The notes under the pieces were generated by a model. It worked only from the letters and a program-made list of their open reading frames with translations. It did no database searches and had not been told where the DNA came from. Shown here in pieces: positions 7,151 through 15,616 of a stretch of 36,761 nt of DNA (positions are counted from its first letter, which is position 1; each line of letters opens with the position of its first letter). Both the position numbers and the translations under genes were made by a program. The stretch is from Chloroflexi bacterium OLB14 (GTDB lineage Bacteria; Chloroflexota; Anaerolineae; Anaerolineales; Villigracilaceae), in the NCBI GenBank assembly GCA_001567105.1, contig LMZR01000042.1:1-36761 (forward strand), read 5' to 3'.

Positions 7151-8307
7151 TTACGCACTCAACCCCTGCTTCGTTTTCTCTTTTCCTCGTGAACGCATCA
7201 CGTCTAAAACTCTTGGCATAATATCAGCATACAATTTATACAAAATTTTATTAGGAGCAAAATCATAAGCACCAAGCGTGCGAATCACTTCACCGCCTAA
7301 ACCTTCTTTGAAGCGATACACACCCCACATGGAGTCACTTTCATCAAACACATCAGGCGCGCCCCATAAATCATACATCAAGCAATCATGTGACTTTGCA
7401 ATTTTCATCGCTTCCCATTGCAATAAATATGTCGGCATTTTTTCACGATGTGCATTGCGCGACATCCCATACACATAATACGCTCGCCTTGCAAACATAA
7501 ATAAAAATATTCCAGCAATAGGTTCGTTATTAACTTCCGCAATTAACGGAATCGCACACGGCTCAGACCTTTGACCTTCAACCTGCGACATGAAATTTTT
7601 CCACACCATCATATAATATTTTTCATCACGAATCACAAAGCCATCGCGCACCGATGTTTCAGCATACATTTTATACAACATCGGCAAATCTTCAATCTGC
7701 CCCTCACGAATCACAACGCCTTTTTTTTCAGCCAAACGGATGTTATATCTGGTCTTTTGTTTCATGCGCATCAAAATTGATTCTTCTGATTCAGATAAAT
7801 CTAGCATGACTGTATTTTTGAATTGGATTTGTTCCTGCGACTCAACCCAACCCCTACGCTTCATCTCTGACGTTATAGTTGGGTTGCTGTTTCCCAAATC
7901 TATTCCTCGCCCCAAAACGATGTCTGGGTCAATTTTCAAAAAGACAGCGCCTTGTTTTTTTGCAAAAGATTGCAAATCATCGAACACTCGATTTCGCAGT
8001 GACTCATTTTCCCAATCCAATAACGGTCCCTTTGGCGCATACAGAATAGATAGTCTCGCCGCAAAAGCATTTCGTAATATAGTTCGTTTCAAAACTAAAC
8101 AAGCGGCAACACAGTTATCAGTTTTCAGTGTCCAGTTATCAGCACCAATTGACTGATTACTGATAACTGAAAACTGCTTTTCCGTCCAAATTAAATACAT
8201 CGGCTCCCAACCATACTTCGCTTTGACTTGTCCCCATTCATAAGTCTGCAAAAAAAATGTGGGTTAGGAAGTTGAGAAATTAAAGAATTCCAATTATTAC
8301 TATTCAC
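7151..8307 (-). CDS. FemAB-like aminoacyltransferase 1 (frameshifted near start, repeat inserted in frame)
   Basis: This member of the FemABX family transfers amino acids from aminoacyl-tRNA to lipid II or peptidoglycan bridges, or acts as a lipid II glycyltransferase. The frame open from 8251 begins QTYEWGQVKAKYGW and has no good start. Adding one T to the run at 8250-8257 extends it to W-N-S-L-I-S-Q-L-P-N-P-H-F-F-L-Q, matching the N-terminus of the neighbouring paralogue (W-N-Q-F-I-A-N-H-P-N-A-H-L-L-Q). A GTG at 8307 overlapping the paralogue's TAG (TAGTG) is then the likely start. Acetyltransferase-like motifs follow: R-M-K-Q-K-T-R-Y-N-I-R-L-A-E-K and T-Y-L-L-Q-W-E-A-M. About 22 residues near the N-terminus (27-48 counted from 8251) are encoded by a repeat (8112-8175). 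Confidence 0.78.
8112..8175. repeat. GATAACTGAAAACTG-type inverted repeat inside a gene
   Basis: CAGTTATCAG / CAGTTTTCAG on the left and CTGATTACTGATAACTG / CTGAAAACTG on the right form inverted arms. The element sits in frame inside FemAB-like gene 1 and adds about 22 residues that the paralogue at 8307-9308 lacks at this position. Length is close to a multiple of three and contains no stop in the used frame. Confidence 0.75.
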
Positions 8308-9308
8308 TATTCCCGATTCCCGATAAACTTTAGATACATCCAATACAACAACGGATTATAAACTTTGTCCAACGCTTGCGCGGCACGTTTTAAGTCGCCA
8401 CCAAATCCACGCTTGAAGCGATAGACTCCCCATAAGCCATCATGTCGTGATTCAAAATTTGCTTCCAAAGTTTTTTCATCTTCATCAGGTACGCCCCATA
8501 AATCATATTCATCACAGCCTTTGGATTTTGCCCAACGAATCGCTTCCCACTGCAAAAGATAAGTCGGCATTCGATTTCGTTCTTCATTGTTCGATGCGCC
8601 ATACACATACCAAGCACGTTTGCCGTTTGCAAAGACCATTAACGATGCTAAAGGTTTTCCCTCATATTCTGCAACCAACAACTCACAAATCCCTTTGGGA
8701 TGAAACAAATCATAAGCACGTTGATAATATTCTTTAGAATGCACGCCAAAATTATCTCGTCCACCTGTGATTAACATCATTTGATGAAAAGATGCGACAT
8801 CATCCCAAGCACGGACTGTCACGCCTTTTTTCTCAGCCAAGCGGATGTTATATCTGCATTTCGGCTTCATGCGAGATAAAATATTTTCTTCATCTTCTTT
8901 GATTGAGATAATAATTGTGTTAGGAGGTTGGATGTTGTGAGGTGAAGTGCGTAATGCGTGATTCATAATGCGTAATTGATTTGTAGTTGAAGAATCTTCC
9001 CAAGTATCAGGTTCAATCTTCAAAAATATGGCTTTATTTTTTTTGCAAACCGAATCCACTTCATTCCAAAACTGCTCACTGGTTTCTGATAACTGATTAC
9101 TGTTCACTAATTTAGGGATATATCCAATCGTCAAGTCTAATGGCAATTTGCGGAATAAAATTTGTGCGCCGATATTTTCTGAAATAATGCGAACAGGTTT
9201 CCAACCAAATTCGTTTTTTAATTCACCCCATTCACCCATTTGCAACAAATGCGCGTTTGGGTGATTTGCTATAAATTGATTCCATTCAGAGAGAGTTACT
9301 TGAGACAT
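8307..9308 (-). CDS. FemAB-like aminoacyltransferase 2
   Basis: A 333-residue intact FemABX-family protein and paralogue of the next gene downstream. Conserved stretches are L-L-Q-M-G-E-W-G-E-L, R-M-K-P-K-C-R-Y-N-I-R-L-A-E-K (about 144-158), W-Y-V-Y-G-A-S, M-P-T-Y-L-L-Q-W-E-A and Y-D-L-W-G-V-P-D near the C-terminus. The likely role is building the peptide cross-bridge or a related aminoacylation at the cell envelope, cytosolic side. The start at 9308 has only a weak AAAG upstream. Two segments look repeat-derived: residues 68-78 (9077-9108) and 109-121 (8945-8976). The last codons and TAG lie in repetitive sequence (GAATCGGGAATAG). Confidence 0.8.
   Translation of the reverse strand: MSQVTLSEWNQFIANHPNAHLLQMGEWGELKNEFGWKPVRIISENIGAQILFRKLPLDLTIGYIPKLVNSNQLSETSEQFWNEVDSVCKKNKAIFLKIEPDTWEDSSTTNQLRIMNHALRTSPHNIQPPNTIIISIKEDEENILSRMKPKCRYNIRLAEKKGVTVRAWDDVASFHQMMLITGGRDNFGVHSKEYYQRAYDLFHPKGICELLVAEYEGKPLASLMVFANGKRAWYVYGASNNEERNRMPTYLLQWEAIRWAKSKGCDEYDLWGVPDEDEKTLEANFESRHDGLWGVYRFKRGFGGDLKRAAQALDKVYNPLLYWMYLKFIGNRE
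8945..9108. repeat. Two repeat fragments inside FemAB-like gene 2
   Basis: 8945-8976 contains GCGTAATGCGTGATTCATAA, a member of the ATTACGCATTACGCA repeat type also seen at 7131 and 11680. 9077-9108 contains TCTGATAACTGATTACTG, related to the element at 8112-8175. Both keep the reading frame open. The bases between the two fragments are ordinary coding sequence. Confidence 0.6.
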
Positions 9309-9329
9309 TATTTTATTTTTCTTTACACA

Positions 9330-9620
9330 AAACGACCCCGTAGGGTGTTATAGTTTGTAAAATCTATTTCATCCCTACGGGATTTGTTTTCTTAAACATC
9401 TTTCTATAATCTTACCATCCCTACGGGATTGGTATTTGCACAAAATCCAATTCTTTCCATAAAACAGCCTCGTAAAGGTCAAATGATTATAGAATTAAAA
9501 ATAAATCTATTCTAACCAATATAGCATCAGATTATTTTGCTTTTCAAAATGACCCCGTAGGGGTCAAATGATTATAGAATTAAATAATAAGCAATTCTAA
9601 CCCCGTAGGGGTGACAGATG
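9330..9620. repeat. Cluster of CCCCGTAGGGG / CCCTACGGG repeats
   Basis: The 9309-9646 gap has no gene. CCCCGTAGGG occurs at about 9334, CCCTACGGGATT at about 9372 and 9420, a decayed copy at about 9468, and full copies at about 9553 and 9601. The text GTCAAATGATTATAGAATTAAA follows two of the copies as a shared spacer-like block (written here in part: TCAAATGATTATAGAATT). The units are irregular and inverted, so this is a palindromic repeat cluster and not a CRISPR array. Confidence 0.75.
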
Positions 9621-9646
9621 TTTTAATTTATATTATCCATTCGAGA

Positions 9647-11500
9647 TTACGATTGCTTGACCGAACCCGAAGGTAAAAAATTGTTGATGGTCTGTATCAA
9701 CTGTCCGCGTTGAGAGTGAAGCGCTAAATCTTCTAGCCGATTCAAAACATCAGCCAATGAATCGCTATCCACTTTTTCCTCATCCATCATCCTAAAAATT
9801 TCAGCATGAGCTGTTTTCTCAAAATTCATTCCATCTTCAAAAAGTTCTTCTTTTAATTTTTCGCCCGAACGCACACCTGTAAATTTAATTTCAATATCAC
9901 GATACGGTTCAAGCCCAGACAAACGAATCAAATCTTCAGCCAAATCTAAAATGCGAATTTGCTCGCCCATGTTCAACATAAAAACTTCGCCGCCCTTACC
10001 CATTGACGCGGCTTGCAAAACCAAATGCACGGCTTCGGGAATGGTCATAAAATATCTTTGCATGTCAGGATGCGTCAGCGTGATCGGACCACCACGCGCA
10101 ATTTGATTTTTGAAAATCGGCACCACACTACCACGCGAACCCAACACATTTCCAAAACGCACAACCGAATACGCCACATGATTTTTATGTGCAGTATCTA
10201 AGACGATCATTTCTGCCAGACGTTTTGTTGCGCCCATGATGCTGATTGGATTCACAGCCTTATCAGTAGATATAAAAACGACTCTTTCTACTTTATGCTT
10301 GCTGGCAGTTTCAACGACATTACGCGTGCCTGATACATTGTTCGTGACCGCTTCTTCAACATTGATTTCCATCAACGGCACATGTTTATGCGCGGCAGCA
10401 TGAAAGACAACTTGCGGTTGATATGTTTTGAAAATTTCATCTAAACGATTTTTATCACGCACATCAGCGATGATGGGATGAATATCTAGCGTTGAAAAAT
10501 TTTCTTTCAACTCCAATAGTGATTCGAAAATACTATTTTCACCATGCCCCAATAAAATTAATTGACTGGGATTCCATCTTGCAATTTGCCTACAAATTTC
10601 ACTGCCAATTGAACCACCCGCGCCTGTGACCAAAATTCTTTTATCCGTAAGGATTGAGCCAATTAACTGATTATCAATTTTTACAGGTTCACGGCGCAGT
10701 AAATCGGTAATATCAACTTCACGTAAACGATTCACACTAACTTTGCCACCGATTAATTCATAAATACCAGGGATAATGCGCGAAGTGATTCCTTTTTTTC
10801 TACAAACCTCATTCACCAAGCGAATAATTTGCCCTGGCGCAGATGGAATAGCGATGATGACTTCATCTACTTGTTTTGTTTCAAGTATTTTTTCTAATTG
10901 TTCAATTTTGCCAATGACTGAAACACCATAAATTTGATGATTCTGTTTGGCAGGGTCATCATCTAAAAATCCAATGGGAATTAAATTTAATTGAGATGAT
11001 TTTTGTAATTCACGTGCTACTAATGCGCCTGCATCACCTGCGCCTAAAATCAAAGCCTGACGCATTTTGCCATTTGTTAAATTTGTATTTTGTTCAGCAA
11101 GGATTCGCAAAGCAAAACGTGAACCACCGATGAGGATTAAAGAAATTAACCAATCAATGCCTAAAGCAGAACGTGGCATGCCAGGTTTGATTAAGTCAAA
11201 GGCTATCAGTAACAGCATCAAGCCTGAGGTCAGAACTGAAGCGGTTGTGACGGCAATCGTAATTAATCGCAATTCATTTGTGCTGGCATACATCCACAAA
11301 CGGCGATAAAGTCCAAAAAAATAATAGGTTGGGATTTTTATCAGCAATGCCACTGCACACATCAGCAAAACAGCAGGGAAATAAAATGGTAATTGACTCA
11401 CATCGAGCCTTAAAGCGAAACTGCCCAAGACCGAAACGATGACGAGGGCAATATCACCAATTAAGACGAAGCGATTGCGAATGTGAGTGCGGGAAGACAT
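9647..11500 (-). CDS. CapD/PglF-like membrane nucleotide-sugar 4,6-dehydratase
   Basis: A 617-residue protein with four N-terminal membrane helices, a Rossmann domain (L-I-L-G-A-G-D-A-G-A-L-V-A-R-E) and a large SDR domain with T-G-A-G-G-S-I-G-S-E, H-A-A-A-H-K-H-V-P, S-T-D-K-A-V-N-P and M-G-A-T-K-R motifs. Relatives (PglF, WbpM, CapD) convert UDP-N-acetylglucosamine to a 4-keto-6-deoxy sugar, the first step towards rare sugars in capsule, O-antigen or glycoprotein glycans. The start at 11500 is chosen because the in-frame ATG at 11527 lies within a repeat; neither has a clear RBS. Three further sugar-polymer genes lie just upstream (11679-15088) on the same strand. Confidence 0.87.
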   Translation of the reverse strand: MSSRTHIRNRFVLIGDIALVIVSVLGSFALRLDVSQLPFYFPAVLLMCAVALLIKIPTYYFFGLYRRLWMYASTNELRLITIAVTTASVLTSGLMLLLIAFDLIKPGMPRSALGIDWLISLILIGGSRFALRILAEQNTNLTNGKMRQALILGAGDAGALVARELQKSSQLNLIPIGFLDDDPAKQNHQIYGVSVIGKIEQLEKILETKQVDEVIIAIPSAPGQIIRLVNEVCRKKGITSRIIPGIYELIGGKVSVNRLREVDITDLLRREPVKIDNQLIGSILTDKRILVTGAGGSIGSEICRQIARWNPSQLILLGHGENSIFESLLELKENFSTLDIHPIIADVRDKNRLDEIFKTYQPQVVFHAAAHKHVPLMEINVEEAVTNNVSGTRNVVETASKHKVERVVFISTDKAVNPISIMGATKRLAEMIVLDTAHKNHVAYSVVRFGNVLGSRGSVVPIFKNQIARGGPITLTHPDMQRYFMTIPEAVHLVLQAASMGKGGEVFMLNMGEQIRILDLAEDLIRLSGLEPYRDIEIKFTGVRSGEKLKEELFEDGMNFEKTAHAEIFRMMDEEKVDSDSLADVLNRLEDLALHSQRGQLIQTINNFLPSGSVKQS

Positions 11501-11508
11501 ATGAGTTT

Positions 11509-11665
11509 GTTGGTCGAGTAGCCACAAGTGTTTTTCGAGTGGCGTACCGAGACCATAAGTTTACAAATAATTTTTTATTTACTAATGCCTGTTGGTCTCG
11601 ATACGCCCTTCGCAACAAATGTTTCGATAAACTCAACATCTCGCGCTCAGGACTACTCGACCAAC
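11509..11665. repeat. Two palindromic repeats (copies 6 and 7)
   Basis: Copy 6 (11509-11556) runs from GTTGGTCGAGTAG to GTACCGAGACCAT; copy 7 (11591-11665) runs from GTTGGTCTCGATACG to CTACTCGACCAAC with a longer loop. They separate the dehydratase and epimerase genes. The 13 bases after copy 7 are ACGTTTTACGAATTACGCA-type repeat text which ends the epimerase reading frame. Confidence 0.85.
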
Positions 11666-11678
11666 AAATATTTACGTT

Positions 11679-12602
11679 TTACGAATTACGCATCACTTCC
11701 ACCGCTTCTGCTAAACCATCTGCTAAAGAGACTTGTGGTTTGAAGCCAAGTGTATCCATGATTTTTTTCGGCGTGCCGATGGAGCGATAAATATCACCAG
11801 CACGAGGTTCAGCATGAACATGTTTGGGAGCGTTTGGAAAAATTTTATAAAGTATATCTATCAAATCTAATAATTTTGTTTCAACACCAGTGCAGACGTT
11901 GAAAATTTGACCTGGGGCTAATTCATGTTCAGATGCAAGAATGTTTGCTTGCACTACATCTTTGACGTTTACTAAATCACGCGTTTGTCCGCCATCGCCA
12001 AAGATGGTAATCGGTTTGTTATCTAACATGCGGCGGATAAAAATTGGCACAGCGGCGGCATACATTGAATCAGGTCTTTGGCGCGGACCGTACACATTGA
12101 AATATCGCAACGCCACAACTTCCAAATCAAATTGATTGGTGAATAATTCAGCATACATTTCGTCAATACGTTTTGAAACTGCATACGGAGATAATTGTTT
12201 CAACGGCGTATCTTCTGATAATGGATAGGCTTCGGAATCTCCATATACTGCGGCACTGGATGCAACGACCACACGCTTCACTCCTGACCTGCGAGCGGAT
12301 TCAAACAACTTCGACGTGCCGCTTACATTGACGTCTAAACATTCTTGCGGTTTTTCCATTGATTCTGGCACTGAAACAAATGCCGCTTCATGGAAAATAA
12401 TATCAATATTTTTTGTGGCTTTATTTACATCATCATCATTGCGTAAATCGCCTTCGATGATTTCAACATCTAAGCCTTGTAAATTCTCTCGTTTGCCTGA
12501 TGAAAAATTATCAAAGATGCGAACTTGTTTTCCATTTTGTAAAAGTGTATTAGCAATATGTGAGCCGATGAAGCCTGCTCCGCCTGTGATTAAATATTTC
12601 AT
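11679..12602 (-). CDS. NAD-dependent UDP-sugar 4-epimerase (extended SDR)
   Basis: A 307-residue extended short-chain dehydrogenase. G-G-A-G-F-I-G (7-13) binds NAD, and Y140-A-V-S-K144 is the catalytic YxxxK pair, preceded by V-V-A-S-S-A-A-V-Y-G. R-Y-F-N-V-Y-G-P-R-Q and the F-G-D-G-G-Q-T-R-D-L-V motif fit UDP-glucose/UDP-GlcNAc 4-epimerases (GalE/WbpP-like), supplying precursors for the surface polymer. AGAAAGG lies 8 nt before the ATG. The C-terminus V-M-R-N-S and stop are encoded by repeat-like sequence, so a few native residues may have been lost. Confidence 0.85.
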   Translation of the reverse strand: MKYLITGGAGFIGSHIANTLLQNGKQVRIFDNFSSGKRENLQGLDVEIIEGDLRNDDDVNKATKNIDIIFHEAAFVSVPESMEKPQECLDVNVSGTSKLFESARRSGVKRVVVASSAAVYGDSEAYPLSEDTPLKQLSPYAVSKRIDEMYAELFTNQFDLEVVALRYFNVYGPRQRPDSMYAAAVPIFIRRMLDNKPITIFGDGGQTRDLVNVKDVVQANILASEHELAPGQIFNVCTGVETKLLDLIDILYKIFPNAPKHVHAEPRAGDIYRSIGTPKKIMDTLGFKPQVSLADGLAEAVEVMRNS

Positions 12603-12644
12603 TTATTTACCTTTCTAAGTGTAGAGTCACCCTACGATAAGATA

Positions 12645-14085
12645 TTACCTGCCCGTTCTTCTTAATACTGTGCCTATTGTGCGTAGCACAATAGCAAAAT
12701 CCATTGGAAATGTACGATGCTTGATGTAATACAAATCATACTCAAGCTTAACAACTGTTTCTTTGATGGTAGCAACATAGCCATAATTAATCTGCGCCCA
12801 ACCTGTGAGACCTGGCTTTACAAGCAAACGAGCACGATAAAACGGAATTTGTTTCTGATATTCTGCTACTAATTCTGGTCTTTCAGCTCGCGGACCCACT
12901 AAACTCATTTCACCGCGTAAGACACTCCAAAACTGAGGCATTTCATCTAAGCGAGTCTTACGCAGAAAACTTCCTACCCTCGTTACGCGTGGGTCATTTT
13001 CTTCAGCATTTTTAATGCCTTCTTCTTCTGCATTTTGTTTCATGGTGCGAAATTTTAAGATATTAAAAGGCTTTGCCCCTTTGCCTAAACGAGGCTGTGA
13101 ATAAAATATTGGAAAACCTGTTTCTAATATGATTGCTAAACCGATAAACGGGAAAAGGCATAAAAAAAATAATTGTGCCTACAATACCACCTGCTATATC
13201 CATCAAGCGTTTGGATAATTCATATAATCCACTCACACGCACTTGATCTACAAATGACCGAATCACCCAATCAGATTCTAAATGCTCAATGGGCACACGT
13301 TGAGTCAATTCTTCATACATAATCGGCATACGAATCACTTCCACACCACGTTCTTGCACATCTAAAATGGTTTGAAAAGTTTCGCCTTTAATTTCACCAT
13401 TAATTGCTACAACCACATCAGATACGCGGTGCTCTTCAATAATATCCAATAAATGTTCACTATCACCAATTACGGAGTATGTTTGGTATTCATAGTTTTT
13501 CTTAGCAGGGTCATCGTCAATAAAACCAACAAGGTGAAATGGAGCAGGCGACAGTTTTCGATAAATATATGTTAAAGAACGCCCAGCCTTGCCTGCGCCA
13601 ATAATCAACACACGTCGCGATAATCCGCTCGAAGCATAGAAACGGATGTAGATCACGCGCCAAGCCAAAGTCAAAATTGAAGCGATGACGAGGAATGCAC
13701 CCACTGCAATACGTGGCAAGGAGTTGGGATCAGTATTAAAAGTGAAGAGTAGTGAATATCCTAATAAACCCACCAATGGAGCAACTGCAACGGCTCGCAA
13801 AGTTTTTCGCCAATCTGCCGCCACATGCACGTCATACGATTCGACCAATAACAAAATCCACACAAAGGGGAGGATATAAAACCAAAACGGTACATCAATT
13901 TGAATCAGGCGTTCCGCTCTGGCTTGAGAAAAACCATCTTCGATTAAGCGGTAAAGGGAATATTGATACCAAAGAGAAATTGCCCCAACCATTGCCACAA
14001 TAGATGCAATAAAATCGCCGACCAATAAAATAGAGCGTTGTTCGGCGGGGCGTAATCTTAATGAGGGTTTGTAAATATCAGCCAT
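12645..14085 (-). CDS. Polyprenyl-phosphate sugar-1-phosphate transferase (frameshifted)
   Basis: This exopolysaccharide glycosylphosphotransferase (WbaP/WcaJ type) moves a sugar-1-phosphate to undecaprenyl phosphate and starts repeat-unit assembly. The N-terminal part has five hydrophobic helices and a CoA-binding-like domain (V-L-I-I-G-A-G-K-A-G-R-S-L). The C-terminal catalytic domain carries L-S-K-R-L-M-D, K-F-R-T-M-K, R-V-G-S-F-L-R-K-T-R-L-D-E-M-P-Q-F and S-L-V-G-P-R-A-E-R-P. Two open frames meet near 13153; removing one base from the A4 run at 13153-13156 (plus strand) joins them through M-P-F-P-F-I-G-L-A-I-I-L-E-T-G. The start at 14085 overlaps the upstream glycosyltransferase by 8 nt; the longer frame to 14139 is a shadow of that gene. 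Confidence 0.85.
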
Positions 14086-15088
14086 TCTTGTAAAACAAAC
14101 TTGAAATTCCACTAAACAAAAAACCTGCGCCCCATGCAAAGTGCATGGTGAAAATTGCTAATGGAACTCCTAAAACCAAATAACCTTTCTTTTTGCCAAT
14201 TGCAAGTTGTAAACCAGCCAGCCCCAAAATAAAAAAATAAAGGAATAACTGCGCAGCTAAAAGATATACTGCACTTTGCCACCATAAGGATAACACACTC
14301 AACCCAATTAAACTTAATACAAAAAGAGGTGGTAAAGCTTGCCTCCAACGGATTGTATTTGGATAACGTTTTAACATTTTTAACTTCCAAAAGCCATAAC
14401 GCCAATATTGGATAAATAATTTTTTCAACGTACTGCGTGAAAAATAAACAGAACGAATGCTTGGGTCTAAATAAACAATACCACCTGTTTGGCGCACACG
14501 CGTATTAAATTCATAATCTTCGTTGGCTAATAAGGTTTCATCAAACGCGCCAATTTTTTCAATCAAACTTTTATAAAACGAGCCAAACGGCACAGTATCT
14601 ACCGCACCTGCTTTGGCGTTCAAACGATACATGGCATCACCCACGCCCAATGGGTGCGCCGCCGCATAAGAAATTGAATCAGCCATCCAAGTATTTTCGC
14701 TGGGGCGAATTTCCCACACGCCACCTACATTATCACCTTTTTGATTTTGATGAGCAGAGACACAATGCGCTACATATTCTTTGATTGGCATGGAGTGAGC
14801 ATCTAAGCGGATAATCAAATCGCCTCTTGACTCACGAAGGGCTTGGTTCAACCCAGAAGGTATGGTCTTTGCCTGATTCTTGGTGACTGTTATTTTTAAT
14901 TGCGAGTTTTGTTTTTGAAATGCTTCAATTACTTCTACTGTTCTATCTGTAGATAATCCATCCGAAATCACAACTTCCAGTTTGTCTAACGGATATGTTT
15001 GCGACAAAATACCATTCAACAAATGTTGAATGGTATTTTCTTCGTTATAACAAGGGACGATGATAGAAACGAAGGGAAGTTCGGGCAT
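14078..15088 (-). CDS. Family 2 glycosyltransferase with C-terminal membrane helices
   Basis: A 336-residue GT-A glycosyltransferase (ExoA-like). S-I-I-V-P-C-Y-N-E-E opens the nucleotide-binding fold, S-D-G-L-S-T-D-R-T follows, R-L-D-A-H-S is the metal-binding DxD-like site, and N-E-D-Y-E-F is the acceptor/base region. Three to four hydrophobic helices from about 245 to 325 anchor it in the membrane. It probably adds a sugar to the lipid-linked intermediate made by the downstream transferase, whose start overlaps its last codons. The ATG at 15088 has no strong RBS; GGGAAG lies inside the gene. The sugar donor cannot be predicted. Confidence 0.85.
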   Translation of the reverse strand: MPELPFVSIIVPCYNEENTIQHLLNGILSQTYPLDKLEVVISDGLSTDRTVEVIEAFQKQNSQLKITVTKNQAKTIPSGLNQALRESRGDLIIRLDAHSMPIKEYVAHCVSAHQNQKGDNVGGVWEIRPSENTWMADSISYAAAHPLGVGDAMYRLNAKAGAVDTVPFGSFYKSLIEKIGAFDETLLANEDYEFNTRVRQTGGIVYLDPSIRSVYFSRSTLKKLFIQYWRYGFWKLKMLKRYPNTIRWRQALPPLFVLSLIGLSVLSLWWQSAVYLLAAQLFLYFFILGLAGLQLAIGKKKGYLVLGVPLAIFTMHFAWGAGFLFSGISSLFYKNG

Positions 15089-15095
15089 GGATTTA

Positions 15096-15140
15096 GACGA
15101 TTGACAATGGACAATGGACGATGAAAAATAGTCAATCGTC
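15096..15140. repeat. Short inverted repeat upstream of the glycosyltransferase
   Basis: GACGATTGAC (15096-15105) and GTCAATCGTC (15131-15140) are exact complements around a GACAATGGACAATGGAC direct-repeat centre. This is another of the small repeat types that pad gaps in this genome. Confidence 0.65.
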
Positions 15141-15156
15141 CGTCGTCTATGGTCTG

Positions 15157-15540
15157 CTAGACAAGTAAAGCCACCACTTCAATTTCAACCAATGCCCCCT
15201 TGGGCAAGCCTGCTACTTGAACAGTGCTTCTGGCTGGTGGGTTTTCAGGAAAAAATTCTGAGTAAATTGCATTCATCTTAGGGAAATCTGCCATATCTTG
15301 CAAAAAGACTGTAGTTTTAACCACCTGCTCTAAGTTAGAGCCTGATGCTTCTAAAATATTTTTCAAGTTAGTCAATGCTTGGCGCGTTTCAACCTCTACG
15401 CCGCCTTTTACAATTTCCATAGTGGCAGGGTCGAGCGCAATTTGACCTGCTGTATAAATCATCTTCTCAGTTTTGATGGCTTGAGAATATGGACCAATGG
15501 CTTTAGGGGCTTTATCGGTATGAATTACTTTTTTTGTCAT
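15157..15540 (-). CDS. ridA: RidA family enamine/imine deaminase
   Basis: A 127-residue RidA/YjgF/UK114 protein that hydrolyses reactive 2-aminoacrylate-type enamines released by PLP enzymes. A-I-G-P-Y-S-Q-A (14-21) is the N-terminal signature, Y29-T-A-G-Q-I the core strand, and P-P-A-R104-S-T-V-Q with E119 forms the active site. The start at 15540 is chosen over the upstream in-frame codon at 15636 because GAGG lies 7 nt before it and the extension does not look protein-like. The gene sits 76 nt downstream of the CapA-like gene. A D-cysteine desulfhydrase-type PLP enzyme at 6010 is a possible source of its substrate. Confidence 0.9.
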   Translation of the reverse strand: MTKKVIHTDKAPKAIGPYSQAIKTEKMIYTAGQIALDPATMEIVKGGVEVETRQALTNLKNILEASGSNLEQVVKTTVFLQDMADFPKMNAIYSEFFPENPPARSTVQVAGLPKGALVEIEVVALLV

Positions 15541-15616
15541 AACAACCTCATAGAATAAGATAAGAATTGGATGTATTTTAATACAAAACTTTGAAACAGA
15601 GGCAACAGACACCCTA

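Noticed and set aside
9330..9620. CRISPR array
   Set aside because: Units are inverted relative to each other, of variable spacing and decayed; there are no regular direct repeats with unique spacers and no cas genes.
12645..13043. Separate small sugar transferase gene
   Set aside because: It is the C-terminal catalytic part of the gene starting at 14085; the missing residues between the two frames are readable after a one-base correction.
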